A stretch of 64,000 nt of DNA, taken from NCBI GenBank assembly GCA_016215115.1, contig JACRLN010000012.1, forward strand, positions 62,001 through 126,000. The letters are read 5' to 3'. A model generated the notes under the pieces. It was given only the letters and a program-made list of their open reading frames with translations, was not told where the DNA came from and made no database searches. This DNA comes from Nitrospirota bacterium (GTDB lineage: Bacteria > Nitrospirota > Thermodesulfovibrionia > UBA6902). Of this stretch, positions 24,173 through 33,540 are shown piece after piece; the stretch's first letter is position 1, and every line of letters starts with the position of its first letter. The translations under genes were made by a program, and so were the position numbers.

Positions 24173-27100
24173 ATGGGTTTAATTCATTTTTACAGAATAC
24201 CTGCCTTGTCAGAAGCAAGTGGAAAGGAACTTTTGCTGCTTTGCCGGCAAAAGATATCATCTGATATTGAAGGCTTAAAAACCGAATACTGTTTCAATAT
24301 TGAGACCCTTGAACCGATTACCTCTGAGGAGATAAAAACTCTCAAATGGCTTCTCGCTGAGACATTCGAGCCGGAGAAATTTTCCGATAAAAGCTTTTTA
24401 AACTCCGAAATTTCTGTAGGGGCGATTCATGAATCGCCCCTACGCCGAATGCCGAACGCCGAACTCATTTTCGAGGTTGGGCCCCGAATGAATTTTACAA
24501 CTGCGTGGTCAACGAATGCTGTTTCAGTTTGCCACGCTTGCGGACTTCATAAGATAACAAGGATTGAACGCTCAAGGCGCTATCAGTTATTTTTCAATCA
24601 GCAGATCAGTCAGGGCGCATTGCCATGCGCCCCTGCAACAAACTCTGAACTCTTCTCGTCACTTGTCACTCGCCACTCGTCACTGTTTTACGACCGGATG
24701 ACCGAGTGCCCTTATCCAAACCCCATAGAAACATTTGAAACAGGAATAAAACCGGAGCCTGTTTTTATTCTGCCGTTAATTGAAGAAGGTCCTGATGCAC
24801 TGCGGAAAATCAATAAGGAAATGGGGCTTGGCTTTGATGAATGGGATATCGAATATTATTATAATTTATTTGTTCGTGACATAGGCAGAGATCCCACCAA
24901 CGTTGAATGCTTTGACTTGAGCCAGTCGAACAGCGAACACTCACGCCACTGGTTTTTTAAAGGCAAGCTTATTATTGACAGCGAAGAAATGCCTCTTAAT
25001 CTTATTGAGATCGTCAAACTTCCTCTCGATTTAAATCCAAATAATAGCGTGATTGCATTCCGTGATAATTCGAGTTCAATCAGAGGATATAAAGTTCAGA
25101 CGATAATCCCTGAAAACCCTCTCGCTCCTTCGCCTTTTAGAAAGACTGTCCTTAACTATGATGTTATCTTTACCGCAGAAACTCACAATTTTCCAAGCGG
25201 GGTTGCCCCTTTTCCAGGCGCTGAAACAGGCACGGGTGGACGGATAAGAGATGTAGAGGCAACCGGAAGAGGAGGATTGGTCATTGCGGGAACGGCTGCG
25301 TATTGCGTCGGCAATCTTCTGATCCCCGGCTATGAATTGCCGTGGGAAGATAAATCATTTCATTATCCCGATAACCTTGCAACGCCCCTTGAAATCGAGA
25401 TTCAGGCGTCAAACGGCGCATCTGATTACGGAAATAAATTCGGCGAGCCTGTTATACAGGGATTTACACGCTCATTCGGCATGAGGCTGTCAAATGGTGA
25501 ACGTTACGAATGGATTAAGCCAATTATGTTCACAGGCGGAATCGGACAGATGGATGCGCGGCATATAGAAAAAGAAAAGCCCGGGAAAGGGATGCTGGTT
25601 GTAAAAATCGGCGGGCCCGCATACAGAATCGGCATCGGCGGCGGCGCTGCATCGAGCATGATACAGGGAGAGAATATTGCCGAACTTGATTTTAATGCTG
25701 TTCAGCGTGGTGATGCGGAGATGGAGCAGAAGATGAACAGGGTCCTGCGCGCCTGCATTGATATGGGCGATGAAAACCCGATTGTCAGCATTCATGATCA
25801 GGGCGCGGGTGGTAACTGCAATGTAGTGAAAGAGATAATTTATCCTGCAGGCGCAAAGATTGAAGTGAGAAAAATCCAGCTCGGTGACAACACTCTCTCG
25901 GTCCTTGAGATATGGGGGGCTGAATATCAGGAACAGAATGCCCTGCTTTTAACACCTGAGGCTGTCGCTCTTTTTCGAAAAATGTGTGAACGCGAGAAAG
26001 TTCCTTATGCCGTAATCGGCGAGATTACCGGCGATGGCTATATTATTCTTTATGATGAAAATGACGGGAGTACGCCTGTTAATCTTTCTTTGAGAAAAAT
26101 CCTCGGCGATATGCCTCAAAAGACATTTCTCCTTGATAGTATCCGGATAGAGAATAAGCCTCTTAAATTACCGGAAAACATCCCAGTAAAAGATGCACTT
26201 GAAAGAGTGCTCCGTCTGCTGTCAGTCGGGTCCAAAAGATTTCTTACAAACAAGGTCGACCGATGTGTTACAGGACTTATTGCACGACAGCAATGCGCGG
26301 GTCCCCTGCAGCTTACTGTGTCCGATGTTGCTGTTATTGCTCAAAGTCACTTTGGACTGACCGGCGCTGCGATAGCAATTGGTGAACAGCCGATAAAAAC
26401 ATTGATTAATCCTGCTGCGATGGCCCGTATGAGCGTAGGTGAGGCCTTAACAAATATTGTATGGGCGAAGATCAGCGCACTGGAAGATATCAAATGTTCC
26501 GGCAACTGGATGTGGGCTGCAAAACTGCCTGGCGAAGGAGCAAAGTTGTACGATGCGGCGGTTGCTTTAGGCGATATTTTAACAAAGCTCGGTATCGCAA
26601 TTGATGGCGGTAAAGACAGTCTCTCAATGGCCGCACAGGTCAAAAGACAGGAAACAGTAAACAGGGAACAGGGAACAGAAGACAGCGAGCAAACAACAGA
26701 GGTTGTTAAGTCACCCGGGACTCTCGTTATATCGGCTTATGCGACATGCCCTGACATTACAAAAGTGGTTACTCCTGATATTAAAAAACCGGGCCAAAGC
26801 AAACTTATTTATATCGATCTTGGCAACGGGAAGAACCGCCTTGGCGGAAGCGCATTGGCACAGGTGTACGACCAAATCGGGAATGAGTCCCCCGATGTTG
26901 ATGACCCGAAATTATTAAAAAGTGCATTTAACGCTGTACAATTATTGATAGAAAAAGGATTGATTCTTTCAGGTCATGATAGAAGCGACGGCGGCCTGAT
27001 TACTACACTCCTTGAGATGGCGTTTGCAGGAAATTGCGGAATCGAGATAAATCTCAGATCGGAAGCGGGGAAGCGGGGAAGCGGGGAAGCAAAAGATGGA

Positions 27101-28321
27101 GTTTCCGAACGTTCGAGCTTAACCTCTTCCGCGCTTCCGCACTTATTCTCCGAAGAACTGGGTTTGGTTATCGAATATCTTCCTGAAAAAGAGGATAAGA
27201 TCATCTCGACTCTTAATAATTACGCTGTGCCTTATCAAATCATAGGCAGAACCTTATCTGAAAAGAAAATCAGAATAGACTTCCGCGCTTCCGCGCTTCC
27301 GGACTTCCTCACTGTTCTTGACGAGGACATGCGTGTCCTTAGGGACATCTGGGAAGAGACAAGCTATCAGCTTGAACGGCTGCAAGCGAATCCTGATTGT
27401 GCTTTGGAGGAGAAGAAAAATATTTATGACAGAAAAGGGCCACAATATATTCTAACCTTTACGCCTGAAGCATCCTACTCCCTACCCCCTAATCCCTATC
27501 CCCCTAAGGTTGCGATTATCCGCGAGGAAGGCAGTAACAGCGACAGGGAAATGACATCGGCTTTTTTTGAGGCAGGGTTTGAACCGTGGGACCTGACAAT
27601 GACGGATTTTCTCGAGGGAAGAATCACGCTCGCTGATTTCAGGGGAATAGCATTTGTCGGCGGTTTCAGTTATGCAGACGTGCTGGATTCAGCAAAGGGA
27701 TGGGCAGGAGTTATTCGTTTCAACAAAGGAATATGGGAAGAATTCCAGAATTTTTATCAAAGAAAAGATACATTCAGTCTCGGCGTGTGCAATGGATGCC
27801 AGCTCATGGCATTACTTGGATGGGTTCCCTGGCAGGGCATTAAAAATACGGAACAACCGAGATTTATCCATAACGTATCCGGAAGATTTGAATCACGATT
27901 TTCGACCGTTAAAATACTTCCGAGTCCGTCAATTATGTTAAATGAGATGAAAGGTTCAGTACTCGGTATTTGGGTTGCTCATGGTGAAGGCAGGGCGCAT
28001 TTCCCGGATGAAAACATACTTAAAAAGATAGAAAAGGATAATCTGGCGCCGGTACGTTATGTTGAAGACAATAATGAAATTACAATGAAATATCCCTATA
28101 ATCCAAATGGTTCTGTTCATGGCATAGCGGGTCTCTGCTCCCCGGATGGAAGACATTTGGCAATAATGCCCCATCCTGAAAGGACGTTCCTGAAATGGCA
28201 ATGGCCGTGGATGCCTGAGGATTGGAAAGTAGGGGCGAACGGCCGTGCGCCCTTACAGGCATCACCGTGGTTGAGGATGTTTCAGAATGCACGGGAATGG
28301 TGCGATAAAAACAGGGATTAA
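24173..28321 (+). CDS. purL: Phosphoribosylformylglycinamidine synthase, single-chain PurL with glutaminase domain
   Basis: It converts FGAR, glutamine and ATP to FGAM in purine synthesis. At 1382 residues it is the large fused form; the motif FDLSQSNSEHSRHWFF and the terminal class I glutaminase (GVCNGCQLMALLGW with nucleophile Cys, and MPHPERTF with His) place it with gammaproteobacterial and eukaryotic PurL, not with PurS/L/Q sets. The ATP-binding centre shows AETHNFPSGVAPFPGAETGTGGRIRD. At least seven low-complexity inserts interrupt it: VGAIHESPLR, a GALPCAPAT palindrome, [10 protein letters not shown], an NREQGTEDSEQTTE tract, GKRGSGEAKDG, ASALPDFL and SLPPNPYPPK. purF follows after a repeat-filled gap. 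Confidence 0.95.
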   Translation: MGLIHFYRIPALSEASGKELLLLCRQKISSDIEGLKTEYCFNIETLEPITSEEIKTLKWLLAETFEPEKFSDKSFLNSEISVGAIHESPLRRMPNAELIFEVGPRMNFTTAWSTNAVSVCHACGLHKITRIERSRRYQLFFNQQISQGALPCAPATNSELFSSLVTRHSSLFYDRMTECPYPNPIETFETGIKPEPVFILPLIEEGPDALRKINKEMGLGFDEWDIEYYYNLFVRDIGRDPTNVECFDLSQSNSEHSRHWFFKGKLIIDSEEMPLNLIEIVKLPLDLNPNNSVIAFRDNSSSIRGYKVQTIIPENPLAPSPFRKTVLNYDVIFTAETHNFPSGVAPFPGAETGTGGRIRDVEATGRGGLVIAGTAAYCVGNLLIPGYELPWEDKSFHYPDNLATPLEIEIQASNGASDYGNKFGEPVIQGFTRSFGMRLSNGERYEWIKPIMFTGGIGQMDARHIEKEKPGKGMLVVKIGGPAYRIGIGGGAASSMIQGENIAELDFNAVQRGDAEMEQKMNRVLRACIDMGDENPIVSIHDQGAGGNCNVVKEIIYPAGAKIEVRKIQLGDNTLSVLEIWGAEYQEQNALLLTPEAVALFRKMCEREKVPYAVIGEITGDGYIILYDENDGSTPVNLSLRKILGDMPQKTFLLDSIRIENKPLKLPENIPVKDALERVLRLLSVGSKRFLTNKVDRCVTGLIARQQCAGPLQLTVSDVAVIAQSHFGLTGAAIAIGEQPIKTLINPAAMARMSVGEALTNIVWAKISALEDIKCSGNWMWAAKLPGEGAKLYDAAVALGDILTKLGIAIDGGKDSLSMAAQVKRQETVNREQGTEDSEQTTEVVKSPGTLVISAYATCPDITKVVTPDIKKPGQSKLIYIDLGNGKNRLGGSALAQVYDQIGNESPDVDDPKLLKSAFNAVQLLIEKGLILSGHDRSDGGLITTLLEMAFAGNCGIEINLRSEAGKRGSGEAKDGVSERSSLTSSALPHLFSEELGLVIEYLPEKEDKIISTLNNYAVPYQIIGRTLSEKKIRIDFRASALPDFLTVLDEDMRVLRDIWEETSYQLERLQANPDCALEEKKNIYDRKGPQYILTFTPEASYSLPPNPYPPKVAIIREEGSNSDREMTSAFFEAGFEPWDLTMTDFLEGRITLADFRGIAFVGGFSYADVLDSAKGWAGVIRFNKGIWEEFQNFYQRKDTFSLGVCNGCQLMALLGWVPWQGIKNTEQPRFIHNVSGRFESRFSTVKILPSPSIMLNEMKGSVLGIWVAHGEGRAHFPDENILKKIEKDNLAPVRYVEDNNEITMKYPYNPNGSVHGIAGLCSPDGRHLAIMPHPERTFLKWQWPWMPEDWKVGANGRAPLQASPWLRMFQNAREWCDKNRD
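24416..24443. repeat. 28-bp perfect palindrome in purL (VGAIHESPL)
   Basis: The half site GTAGGGGCGATTCA is followed directly by its reverse complement, with no spacer. It is read as Val-Gly-Ala-Ile-His-Glu-Ser-Pro-Leu. Confidence 0.97.
24612..24690. repeat. Variant palindrome plus GTCACTC heptamers in purL
   Basis: GGGCGCAT and ATGCGCCC flank TGCC at 24613-24632, a sequence variant of the same palindrome family. About 18 bases later a TCGTCAC heptamer run (24654-24690) encodes [10 protein letters not shown]. Both are in frame. Confidence 0.85.
26649..26700. repeat. GGGAACA heptamer insert in purL
   Basis: Degenerate copies of ACAGGGA/ACAGAAG encode RQETVNREQGTEDSEQ, a hydrophilic loop between a conserved GKDSLSMAA block and SPGTLVISAYA. 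Confidence 0.75.
27060..27308. repeat. GCGGGGAA and TTCCGCGC octamer tracts in purL
   Basis: Three AGCGGGGA units lie at about 27062-27090. The complementary CGCTTCCG-type units are at 27126-27145 and 27283-27305. The three tracts encode GKRGSGEA, SALPHLF and ASALPDFL in otherwise conserved PurL sequence. Confidence 0.75.
28229..28256. repeat. Variant 28-bp palindrome in purL C-terminus
   Basis: GTAGGGGCGAACGG is followed by its complement with two mismatches. It encodes VGANGRAPL within the glutaminase domain, shortly before the stop. Confidence 0.9.
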
Positions 28322-28360
28322 GGAGTAAGGATTAGGGATTAGGGGGTAGGGGGTTGTTGG
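28310..28360. repeat. GGATTAG heptamers at the purL 3' end
   Basis: AGGGATTAAGGAGTAAGGATTAGG begins in the last codons of purL, so the TAA stop is part of the first repeat unit. The run ends in a G-rich stretch. Confidence 0.7.
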
Positions 28361-28444
28361 ATTTCAGGATTTTTAATCTTAAATGTTATACTAAGTCTGC
28401 TGATTATAATTTACTAAGACGGTCATAAGTAAAGCCACATAGAT

Positions 28445-28524
28445 TGTCATTCCCGCAGTCCGTTGAGCGGGAATCCAGACGCTAAAGAACTGGATGCCCG
28501 ATTAAGAACTTCGGGCATGACGAT
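28445..28524. repeat. Dispersed double-hairpin element, copy 2
   Basis: TGTCATTCCCGC..GCGGGAATCCAG followed by CTGGATGCCCGA..TCGGGCATGAC, in the gap between purL and purF. Together with the STRR at 28310-28360 it fills most of the 262-base gap. Confidence 0.9.
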
Positions 28525-28583
28525 TCATTTATGTGTCTTTACTTAAGAATTCATTAAGATATCTGGAAGAGGGAATACATAAT

Positions 28584-30038
28584 ATGAACAAGAAATTATT
28601 TCACTCGTCACTCGTCACTCGTCACTCCTCACTGTTTTCTGACAAGTTTCATGATGAATGCGGAGTATTCGGCATTTACGGTCATAATGAGGCTGCAAAC
28701 CTGACATATCTGGGGCTTCATGCCCTTCAGCACAGGGGACAGGAAGGAGCCGGTATATGTTCTTCCGACGGAAGACAGCTTAATATTGAAAAATCCATGG
28801 GGCTTGTTGCTGACATTTTTTCTGAAAAGCGGTTGAAACGGCTTCCCGGAGATATAGCGATCGGGCATAATCGCTATTCCACGGCAGGATCAAGCTCTTT
28901 GAAGAATGTTCAGCCTATCATGGTCAACTTTTCTCTTGGTTCCCTCGCAATTGCACATAACGGCAATCTTGTAAATGCACTTGAGTTGAGAAGCGAACTT
29001 GAGTCAAATGGGGCTATATTCCAGTCAACATCAGACAGCGAGGTGATTGTCCACCTTATTGCAAGCTCCCGGGGCAGTCTATATGAACGTCTTATAGATG
29101 CAATAAAGGCTATCTCCGGCGCTTTCAGTCTATTAATCATGACCGAAAATGAGCTAATCGCAATCAGAGACCCTTATGGATTCAGACCCTTGAGCATTGG
29201 CAGATATGACGGCGCATATGTTGTTGCATCTGAGACGTGTGCACTGGACCTCATAGGGGCAAAATATGTAAGAGACGTTGAACCTGGAGAGATGGTTATT
29301 ATTAATGAAAACGGAATAAATTCGATGAAACCGCTGCAGTCCCCGAGAAATGCCTTTTGCATTTTTGAATTTATATATTTTTCGAGACCCGACAGCAATA
29401 TATTCGGAAATATCAATGTAGATGCAGTGAGAAAGGAATTCGGCCGGCAATTAGCGAGAGAACATGGCATCGAAGCGGATGTTGTTATCCCGGTGCCTGA
29501 TTCAGGGGTCCCTGCATCATTGGGTTATGCACAGGAAAGCAAAATACCTTTTGATTTCGGATTAATAAGAAATCACTATGTGGGCCGTACATTCATTGAA
29601 CCCCGGCAGTCCATACGGCACTTTGGCGTAAAGATAAAATTAAATCCTGTCCGGAAACTCCTTGAAGGCAAAAGGGTTCTGGTGATTGACGATTCAATTG
29701 TAAGAGGAACTACAAGTAAAAAGATTGTAAAAATGATAAAGGAAGGCGGCGGGGCCAAAGAAGTGCATATGAGAATAAGCTCTCCTCCTACCATCGGCCC
29801 ATGTTTCTACGGCATTGATACGCCTTCAAGAAAAGAACTGATTGCAGCTACTCATAGCGTTGATGAAACAAGAAAATATATTACAGCCAACACCCTTCAA
29901 TACTTAAGTCTTGCAGGATTGCTTAAAGTAGTGCCCAATCCTGAAAAATATTGTACAGCATGTTTTGATGATAACTATCCTGTGCTGACACATCAGGAAA
30001 AAATAGAGCAGATGGAGCTCTTTCTGACAGGCTCTTAA
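28584..30038 (+). CDS. purF: Amidophosphoribosyltransferase, Fe-S type
   Basis: PurF makes phosphoribosylamine from PRPP and glutamine, the first step of purine synthesis. I prefer the ATG at 28584 (MNKKLF) after GGAAGAGGG over the earlier ATG at 28533. A propeptide ends before the nucleophile Cys of CGVFGIYG. The propeptide holds a repeat tract ([14 protein letters not shown]) from GTCACTC heptamers. The PRPP loop is [16 protein letters not shown]. Cysteines in FCIFEF, PCFYG and KYCTAC match the 4Fe-4S set of the Bacillus enzyme. The stop overlaps the convergent pilin stop by a few bases. Confidence 0.95.
   Translation: MNKKLFHSSLVTRHSSLFSDKFHDECGVFGIYGHNEAANLTYLGLHALQHRGQEGAGICSSDGRQLNIEKSMGLVADIFSEKRLKRLPGDIAIGHNRYSTAGSSSLKNVQPIMVNFSLGSLAIAHNGNLVNALELRSELESNGAIFQSTSDSEVIVHLIASSRGSLYERLIDAIKAISGAFSLLIMTENELIAIRDPYGFRPLSIGRYDGAYVVASETCALDLIGAKYVRDVEPGEMVIINENGINSMKPLQSPRNAFCIFEFIYFSRPDSNIFGNINVDAVRKEFGRQLAREHGIEADVVIPVPDSGVPASLGYAQESKIPFDFGLIRNHYVGRTFIEPRQSIRHFGVKIKLNPVRKLLEGKRVLVIDDSIVRGTTSKKIVKMIKEGGGAKEVHMRISSPPTIGPCFYGIDTPSRKELIAATHSVDETRKYITANTLQYLSLAGLLKVVPNPEKYCTACFDDNYPVLTHQEKIEQMELFLTGS
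28600..28638. repeat. TCGTCAC heptamer tract in purF propeptide
   Basis: Four copies of CACTCGT-type units encode [11 protein letters not shown], the same peptide as in mqnC and purL. Because the propeptide is removed, the insert would be harmless to the mature enzyme. Confidence 0.88.
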
Positions 30039-30493
30039 AAGTTTCTATTATTATTGCAATCTATATCGAAAGTCTCTCCAGCTATTCTCGTTCCGTCAAT
30101 GCCTGTTGCTATTGCATGAAAACACGGCGTTTGCGCCGCGCCGTTTAAGTCCTGATTTGAAACTATCCGGTAGCTGAAATTAGCCGCATTTCCGGGCTGA
30201 AATCCTGGAAGTGCTTCGCCTGCCGTAGTTCGAATTGCTGTTTCATTAGCGTCGCGAACAGCAAAGGTGCTCCCCGCAGCGCCGAGGGTTGCCGTATATC
30301 TTGCACTTTCAGCAAAAAACTGTTCCTCAAGAAGCCGTAACGCCTGAAGATTTGTATACGCCTCTGTCCTTGCTGCGTTTCTCTGCTGGCCGACATAGGC
30401 TGGAATTGCGATCATAGCAAGTATGCCGATTATTGTTACGACAATAATCAGCTCTACGAGGGTAAATCCTTTATGTGAAGAAATTGCTTTCAT
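30035..30493 (-). CDS. Type IV prepilin-like protein
   Basis: The 152-residue prepilin has a short leader ending in Gly before the processing site ([21 protein letters not shown]), with Glu5 of the mature N-terminus present. The hydrophobic alpha-1 helix continues to [14 protein letters not shown]. Two cysteines (PCFHA, DIDCNN) near the end could form the D-loop disulfide. It has an AAAGGAGA ribosome-binding site. It is the third of three tandem prepilins and the least like the other two, so it may be a minor pilin. Confidence 0.9.
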   Translation of the reverse strand: MKAISSHKGFTLVELIIVVTIIGILAMIAIPAYVGQQRNAARTEAYTNLQALRLLEEQFFAESARYTATLGAAGSTFAVRDANETAIRTTAGEALPGFQPGNAANFSYRIVSNQDLNGAAQTPCFHAIATGIDGTRIAGETFDIDCNNNRNF

Positions 30494-30522
30494 ATGTTCT
30501 CCTTTACCTACGTTATATATAA

Positions 30523-31020
30523 TTAATCCGCAGCAACAACTTTAGTATAAATTAGCGTGCCAGTGTTATCCTGAACTGTTATGTTAATAGCACCCATAGG
30601 AAGATGGGAGCAGTCAATTTGTCCCAGTGCCGTGCCCCCGGATTTCCACAGATTAAGTGCAGGATTCCATGGCGAAATCTCAGACCTGTTTGCCGTATAA
30701 AGAATGCATAACCCGTTTGCTTTTGCAAATTCTCCCGCCAAACCGTTGTTATTCATATCCACACCAACTTGAATTTGACCGTTTCCATCCGTATCGATTT
30801 CCGTCATCAATGCCTGAAAACCTATCCTTCGGGCTGCATGTATCCAAGCCTGGATTTCAGGTGCTGCCCCTTCTGCTGACCTGATTACTGCGCTTTTCCT
30901 CGCGCGCTCCTGTAAACCGATATAACCGGGAATACTGGTTGCAGCGAGTATGCCAATGATGGTTACTACAACGAGAAGTTCGATAAGAGTAAAACCTTTT
31001 TCATGTGTATGCTTGGACAT
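30523..31020 (-). CDS. Type IV prepilin, PilA-like paralogue
   Basis: A 165-residue prepilin with leader MSKHTHEKG and mature start [32 protein letters not shown]. The C-terminal half (PWNPALNLWKSGGTALGQIDCSH, INITVQDNTGTLIYTKVVAAD) matches the neighbouring pilin at 31080 residue for residue in many places, so the pair arose by tandem duplication. GGAGATT lies upstream of the start. It lies between the terminator of the first pilin gene and the third pilin, so it probably has its own promoter or depends on read-through. Confidence 0.9.
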   Translation of the reverse strand: MSKHTHEKGFTLIELLVVVTIIGILAATSIPGYIGLQERARKSAVIRSAEGAAPEIQAWIHAARRIGFQALMTEIDTDGNGQIQVGVDMNNNGLAGEFAKANGLCILYTANRSEISPWNPALNLWKSGGTALGQIDCSHLPMGAINITVQDNTGTLIYTKVVAAD

Positions 31021-31041
31021 TATTCCAATCTCCCTAAAAAA

Positions 31042-31066
31042 GAAGGAGGGAATGTTTCCCTCCTTC
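31042..31066 (-). terminator. Rho-independent terminator after the first pilin gene
   Basis: An 11-bp perfect stem (GAAGGAGGGAA with TTCCCTCCTTC, three-base loop) is followed on the minus strand by CTTTTTT. It lies 14 bases past the stop of the pilin at 31080, so it would limit transcription of the next two pilins. Confidence 0.92.
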
Positions 31067-31079
31067 GTAATCCATTCTT

Positions 31080-31586
31080 TTAGTCAGCTGAGATGAACTG
31101 TGTCGCAATCGTGGTTCCCGCGCCATCCTGTGCAGTTAATGTGATATTTCCATTAGCAGGGTGAGTACAGGAAATATAACCGGGACCGGGAACTGCAGCC
31201 TGCCACATATTGACAGTGGCATTCCACGGAGACATTTCAGTTGCTCTATTTGCAACATATAATGCGCATAATCCGTCAGCAGCGGCATACGCAGTTGCGA
31301 GCACAGCATTAGTGGAATCTGTACCAACTACAACTGAACCACTACCATCTGTATCAACCCAGGTGTTAGCTGCCCGTCCGTCTTTTGCTGCTGTAATCCA
31401 TGCCTGAAGGTCAGGTACTGCTGTGGTAAGTCCCCTCTGTGTACCACCTAATCTTCCTCTTTCCTGCATACCGATATATCCTGGAATTGCGATAGCTGCC
31501 AGAATGCCAATGATGGCAACAACTATCAATAATTCAATCAAGGTAAAACCTTTTTGCTCTCTGATATTGTTAATCGCTTTGTACAT
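31080..31586 (-). CDS. pilA: Major-type type IV prepilin (PilA-like)
   Basis: A 168-residue prepilin with leader REQKG and mature start FTLIELLIVVAIIGILAAIAIPGYIGMQERGR, the most consensus-like of the three. An AGGAGG ribosome-binding site lies 8 bases before the ATG, and a strong terminator follows, as expected for an abundant subunit. I therefore take it as the major pilin, by inference. No pilus assembly genes are in the window. Confidence 0.9.
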   Translation of the reverse strand: MYKAINNIREQKGFTLIELLIVVAIIGILAAIAIPGYIGMQERGRLGGTQRGLTTAVPDLQAWITAAKDGRAANTWVDTDGSGSVVVGTDSTNAVLATAYAAADGLCALYVANRATEMSPWNATVNMWQAAVPGPGYISCTHPANGNITLTAQDGAGTTIATQFISAD

Positions 31587-31919
31587 TTACGTCCTCCTGT
31601 TTTAAATCTGATTTTTGGTCCTATTGACCGTTTATAATTTTAAAGGGAAGTCTATCAAATCTGTCTATTTGCTCCCCTTCCTTAAGTCTTACTCATCACC
31701 TCCTCTTTTAAGTTTTCAACAGTTAATCTGTTTTTCGTTTTTATTAAAGCATTTTTTATACCAGATGATTTATCTGTAAAAAAACTAATTATTACAGGCA
31801 GTTGCTTGTTTTGTATAAGGTGATGTCAGATGTGAATTAATTAAACTATTTGTCGTAACTGACGTTTTTTGTCAGTCAAGTTAGTAAGGTTCTCATAATA
31901 AATTGTACATACTTAGAAT

Positions 31920-31951
31920 CGTCATTCCCGCAGTCAGTAAGCGGGAATGAC
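31920..31951. repeat. Single-hairpin copy of the dispersed element
   Basis: GTCATTCCCGC..GCGGGAATGAC closes as one hairpin, lacking the central ATCCAG/CTGGAT block. This looks like a solo form of the double-hairpin element. Confidence 0.85.
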
Positions 31952-32009
31952 AAACAATACTTACGGCAGAGACTACCTGCAACCCCGTAACTGAAGGGTT
32001 GACAATAAA

Positions 32010-32066
32010 TTGAGATTTTTTATTTGACATGTTATAATGGGTCTTATTCTTTTTTAAAAGGAGGTA
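32010..32066 (+). promoter_or_regulatory. Promoter and Shine-Dalgarno of the M15-like gene
   Basis: TTGAGA (32010-32015), 17 bases, then TATAAT (32033-32038), and AAAGGAGG before the ATG at 32073. An ideal spacing and a consensus -10. Confidence 0.75.
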
Positions 32067-32072
32067 TAATAC

Positions 32073-32657
32073 ATGAATTTAATTGAGAAAAAATTAAAAG
32101 CAGCATTAGATTTAATGGTAAGCAGACGGAGCATGCTTACCGGTGGTCTCGTAGCTTTAGCTTCGAGTTTTATCCCCCGTAAGGCCCTTTCAGCAGTAAA
32201 GGATATGCTGGTGCCTGAGCGGTCTCTTTTTTTGTACAATATTTATACCGGGGAAAAACTGCAGGCAGATTATTGGAGCAACGGACAGTACTTAACAGAT
32301 ACTCTTTTAGAGATCAATCATATTTTTCGTGACCATTTAACTGAAACAATCGAAGCGATTGATACTAATCTTTTAGACCTGCTTTTTGTCCTTAAGGAAA
32401 AACTTGGAATTAATGAACCATTTCACATTGTTTCCGGCTATCGCTCACCACAGACTAATGCCAAACTCAGAAAAATGAAAAGAGGGGTAGCCAAGAACAG
32501 TCTTCATATGTACGGGAAAGCTGTTGATATACGGGTACCGAGCTATTCTACCAAGGCTTTAAAGCTCACGGCGATGGATTTACGAGCAGGGGGTGTTGGA
32601 TATTATCCCCGGTCAGGTTTTGTTCATTTAGATGTGGGAGAAGTTCGCCACTGGTAG
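32073..32657 (+). CDS. Tat-exported YcbK/DUF882 (M15-like) cell-wall peptidase
   Basis: The 194-residue protein has a probable Tat signal (SRRSMLTGGLVALASSF) and a DUF882 domain. Metal ligands are visible: His and Asp in SLHMYGKAVDIR, and His in FVHLDVG. Family members resemble M15 D-Ala-D-Ala or LD-type endopeptidases and act on periplasmic peptidoglycan. It is monocistronic, with its own good promoter and Shine-Dalgarno. The exact bond cut is unknown. It lies next to the pilin genes but need not be linked to them. Confidence 0.88.
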   Translation: MNLIEKKLKAALDLMVSRRSMLTGGLVALASSFIPRKALSAVKDMLVPERSLFLYNIYTGEKLQADYWSNGQYLTDTLLEINHIFRDHLTETIEAIDTNLLDLLFVLKEKLGINEPFHIVSGYRSPQTNAKLRKMKRGVAKNSLHMYGKAVDIRVPSYSTKALKLTAMDLRAGGVGYYPRSGFVHLDVGEVRHW

Positions 32658-33143
32658 AAAATCGAGGTTGTGTTCCCCTCTTTGGCAAAGAGGGGGTAAT
32701 AACCACCCGTAACTGTGAAGGATTACAGCCGGTTGCTTGTTTTAATTCTTATCGCAACCTGCTATAATTATACTTACAGTAGACGTATAAACATTTTAAG
32801 AGGACATTACGGGACACGAAGATGACCTCTGAAATAAATAAAAACTCGGCATTTACCCAAACAGTAAAAAGCTTTTCTATCAATTGCATCCTCCGTCCAT
32901 CTCCAGTAAACTAAGAATTTTATAATTGGCCGAGTTATTTAAAGAGGTTCTTCCGGGAAGAGTATGGATAAGCTAAACGCTGTCATTCCCGCAGTCCTTA
33001 AGCGGGAATCCAGAAGCAGTTGATTTAAAAGAATACTGGATTCGTCCCCGAAGGTCTTTATCGGGGATAAAAAACTTCGGGAATGACGAGACGACACTTT
33101 GCATATATCTTGATGTCGGATGAACGTTTAAAGAAGAGATAGC
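32658..33143. other. Repeat-rich intergenic region
   Basis: 486 bases. A CCCCTCTTTGGCAAAGAGGGG hairpin at 32675-32695 belongs to the family found in ftsA and before murC. The double-hairpin element, copy 4, lies at 32981-33089 with an extra internal stem. The interval 32740-32975 is AT-rich and contains CTATAATTATAC at about 32762 but no ORF or RNA gene I recognise. Confidence 0.6.
32981..33089. repeat. Dispersed double-hairpin element, copy 4 (expanded)
   Basis: TGTCATTCCCGC..GCGGGAATCCAG, then ACTGGATTCGTCCCCGA..TCGGGGA and CTTCGGGAATGACG. The additional TCCCCGA/TCGGGGA stem makes it longer than other copies, as if nested. Confidence 0.85.
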
Positions 33144-33479
33144 ATGACTACAGTAATTAATTTTAATTTCTTAAACTTTTTTAAACTTAAGCTTGACAAT
33201 CACAATATAAATTTAAATGCAAATGATAACCGCTCGTATAATCAGTATCTTGACAATAGAAGACAGAATTATTTCCCGGAGCAGGAAGACGTTATTGATG
33301 TAACTCCTTATAGCCGGGTTGTAGATGAAAATGATGAAAGCTCAGCACTGCAACTAATTGATTCTCGCAAGACAAAGGACCTTGTTAGCAATTCCGGAGC
33401 CCCTAACATATATAATCGTAAAGGCAAAACTATCCAGTACTTTCAGGAAAAGGGACTCCGTATAAATTCGTTTGCCTGA
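33144..33479 (+). CDS. Hypothetical 111-residue protein
   Basis: Not recognised. It is hydrophilic, rich in Asn and Asp (LDNHNINLNANDNRSYNQYLDNRR), with a central VIDVTPYSRVVDEND and a C-terminal GKTIQYFQEKGLRINSFA. No signal peptide, cysteine pair or catalytic motif is visible. AGAAGAG precedes the ATG. The lack of low-complexity repeat translation, and repeats on both sides but not within it, support a genuine small gene. It could be a cytoplasmic adaptor; this is not shown. Confidence 0.55.
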   Translation: MTTVINFNFLNFFKLKLDNHNINLNANDNRSYNQYLDNRRQNYFPEQEDVIDVTPYSRVVDENDESSALQLIDSRKTKDLVSNSGAPNIYNRKGKTIQYFQEKGLRINSFA

Positions 33480-33540
33480 TGCGGAATAGTGTTTGTTAAT
33501 AAACTCTGTTTGTCTGTCGTTGACCCGAAAATACCTTTAA

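Larger units (their letters stand above)
31587..32072. other. Divergent region between the pilins and the M15-like gene
   Basis: 486 bases without a gene. On the minus strand TTGATA (31658-31653) and TATAAA (31636-31631) with a 16-base spacer may be the pilin promoter. A single-hairpin repeat copy lies at 31920-31951. AACCCCGTAACTGAAGGGTT, an imperfect inverted repeat, lies at about 31980-32000 and has a relative at 32701. The rest is AT-rich with no further structure I can name. Confidence 0.5.
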
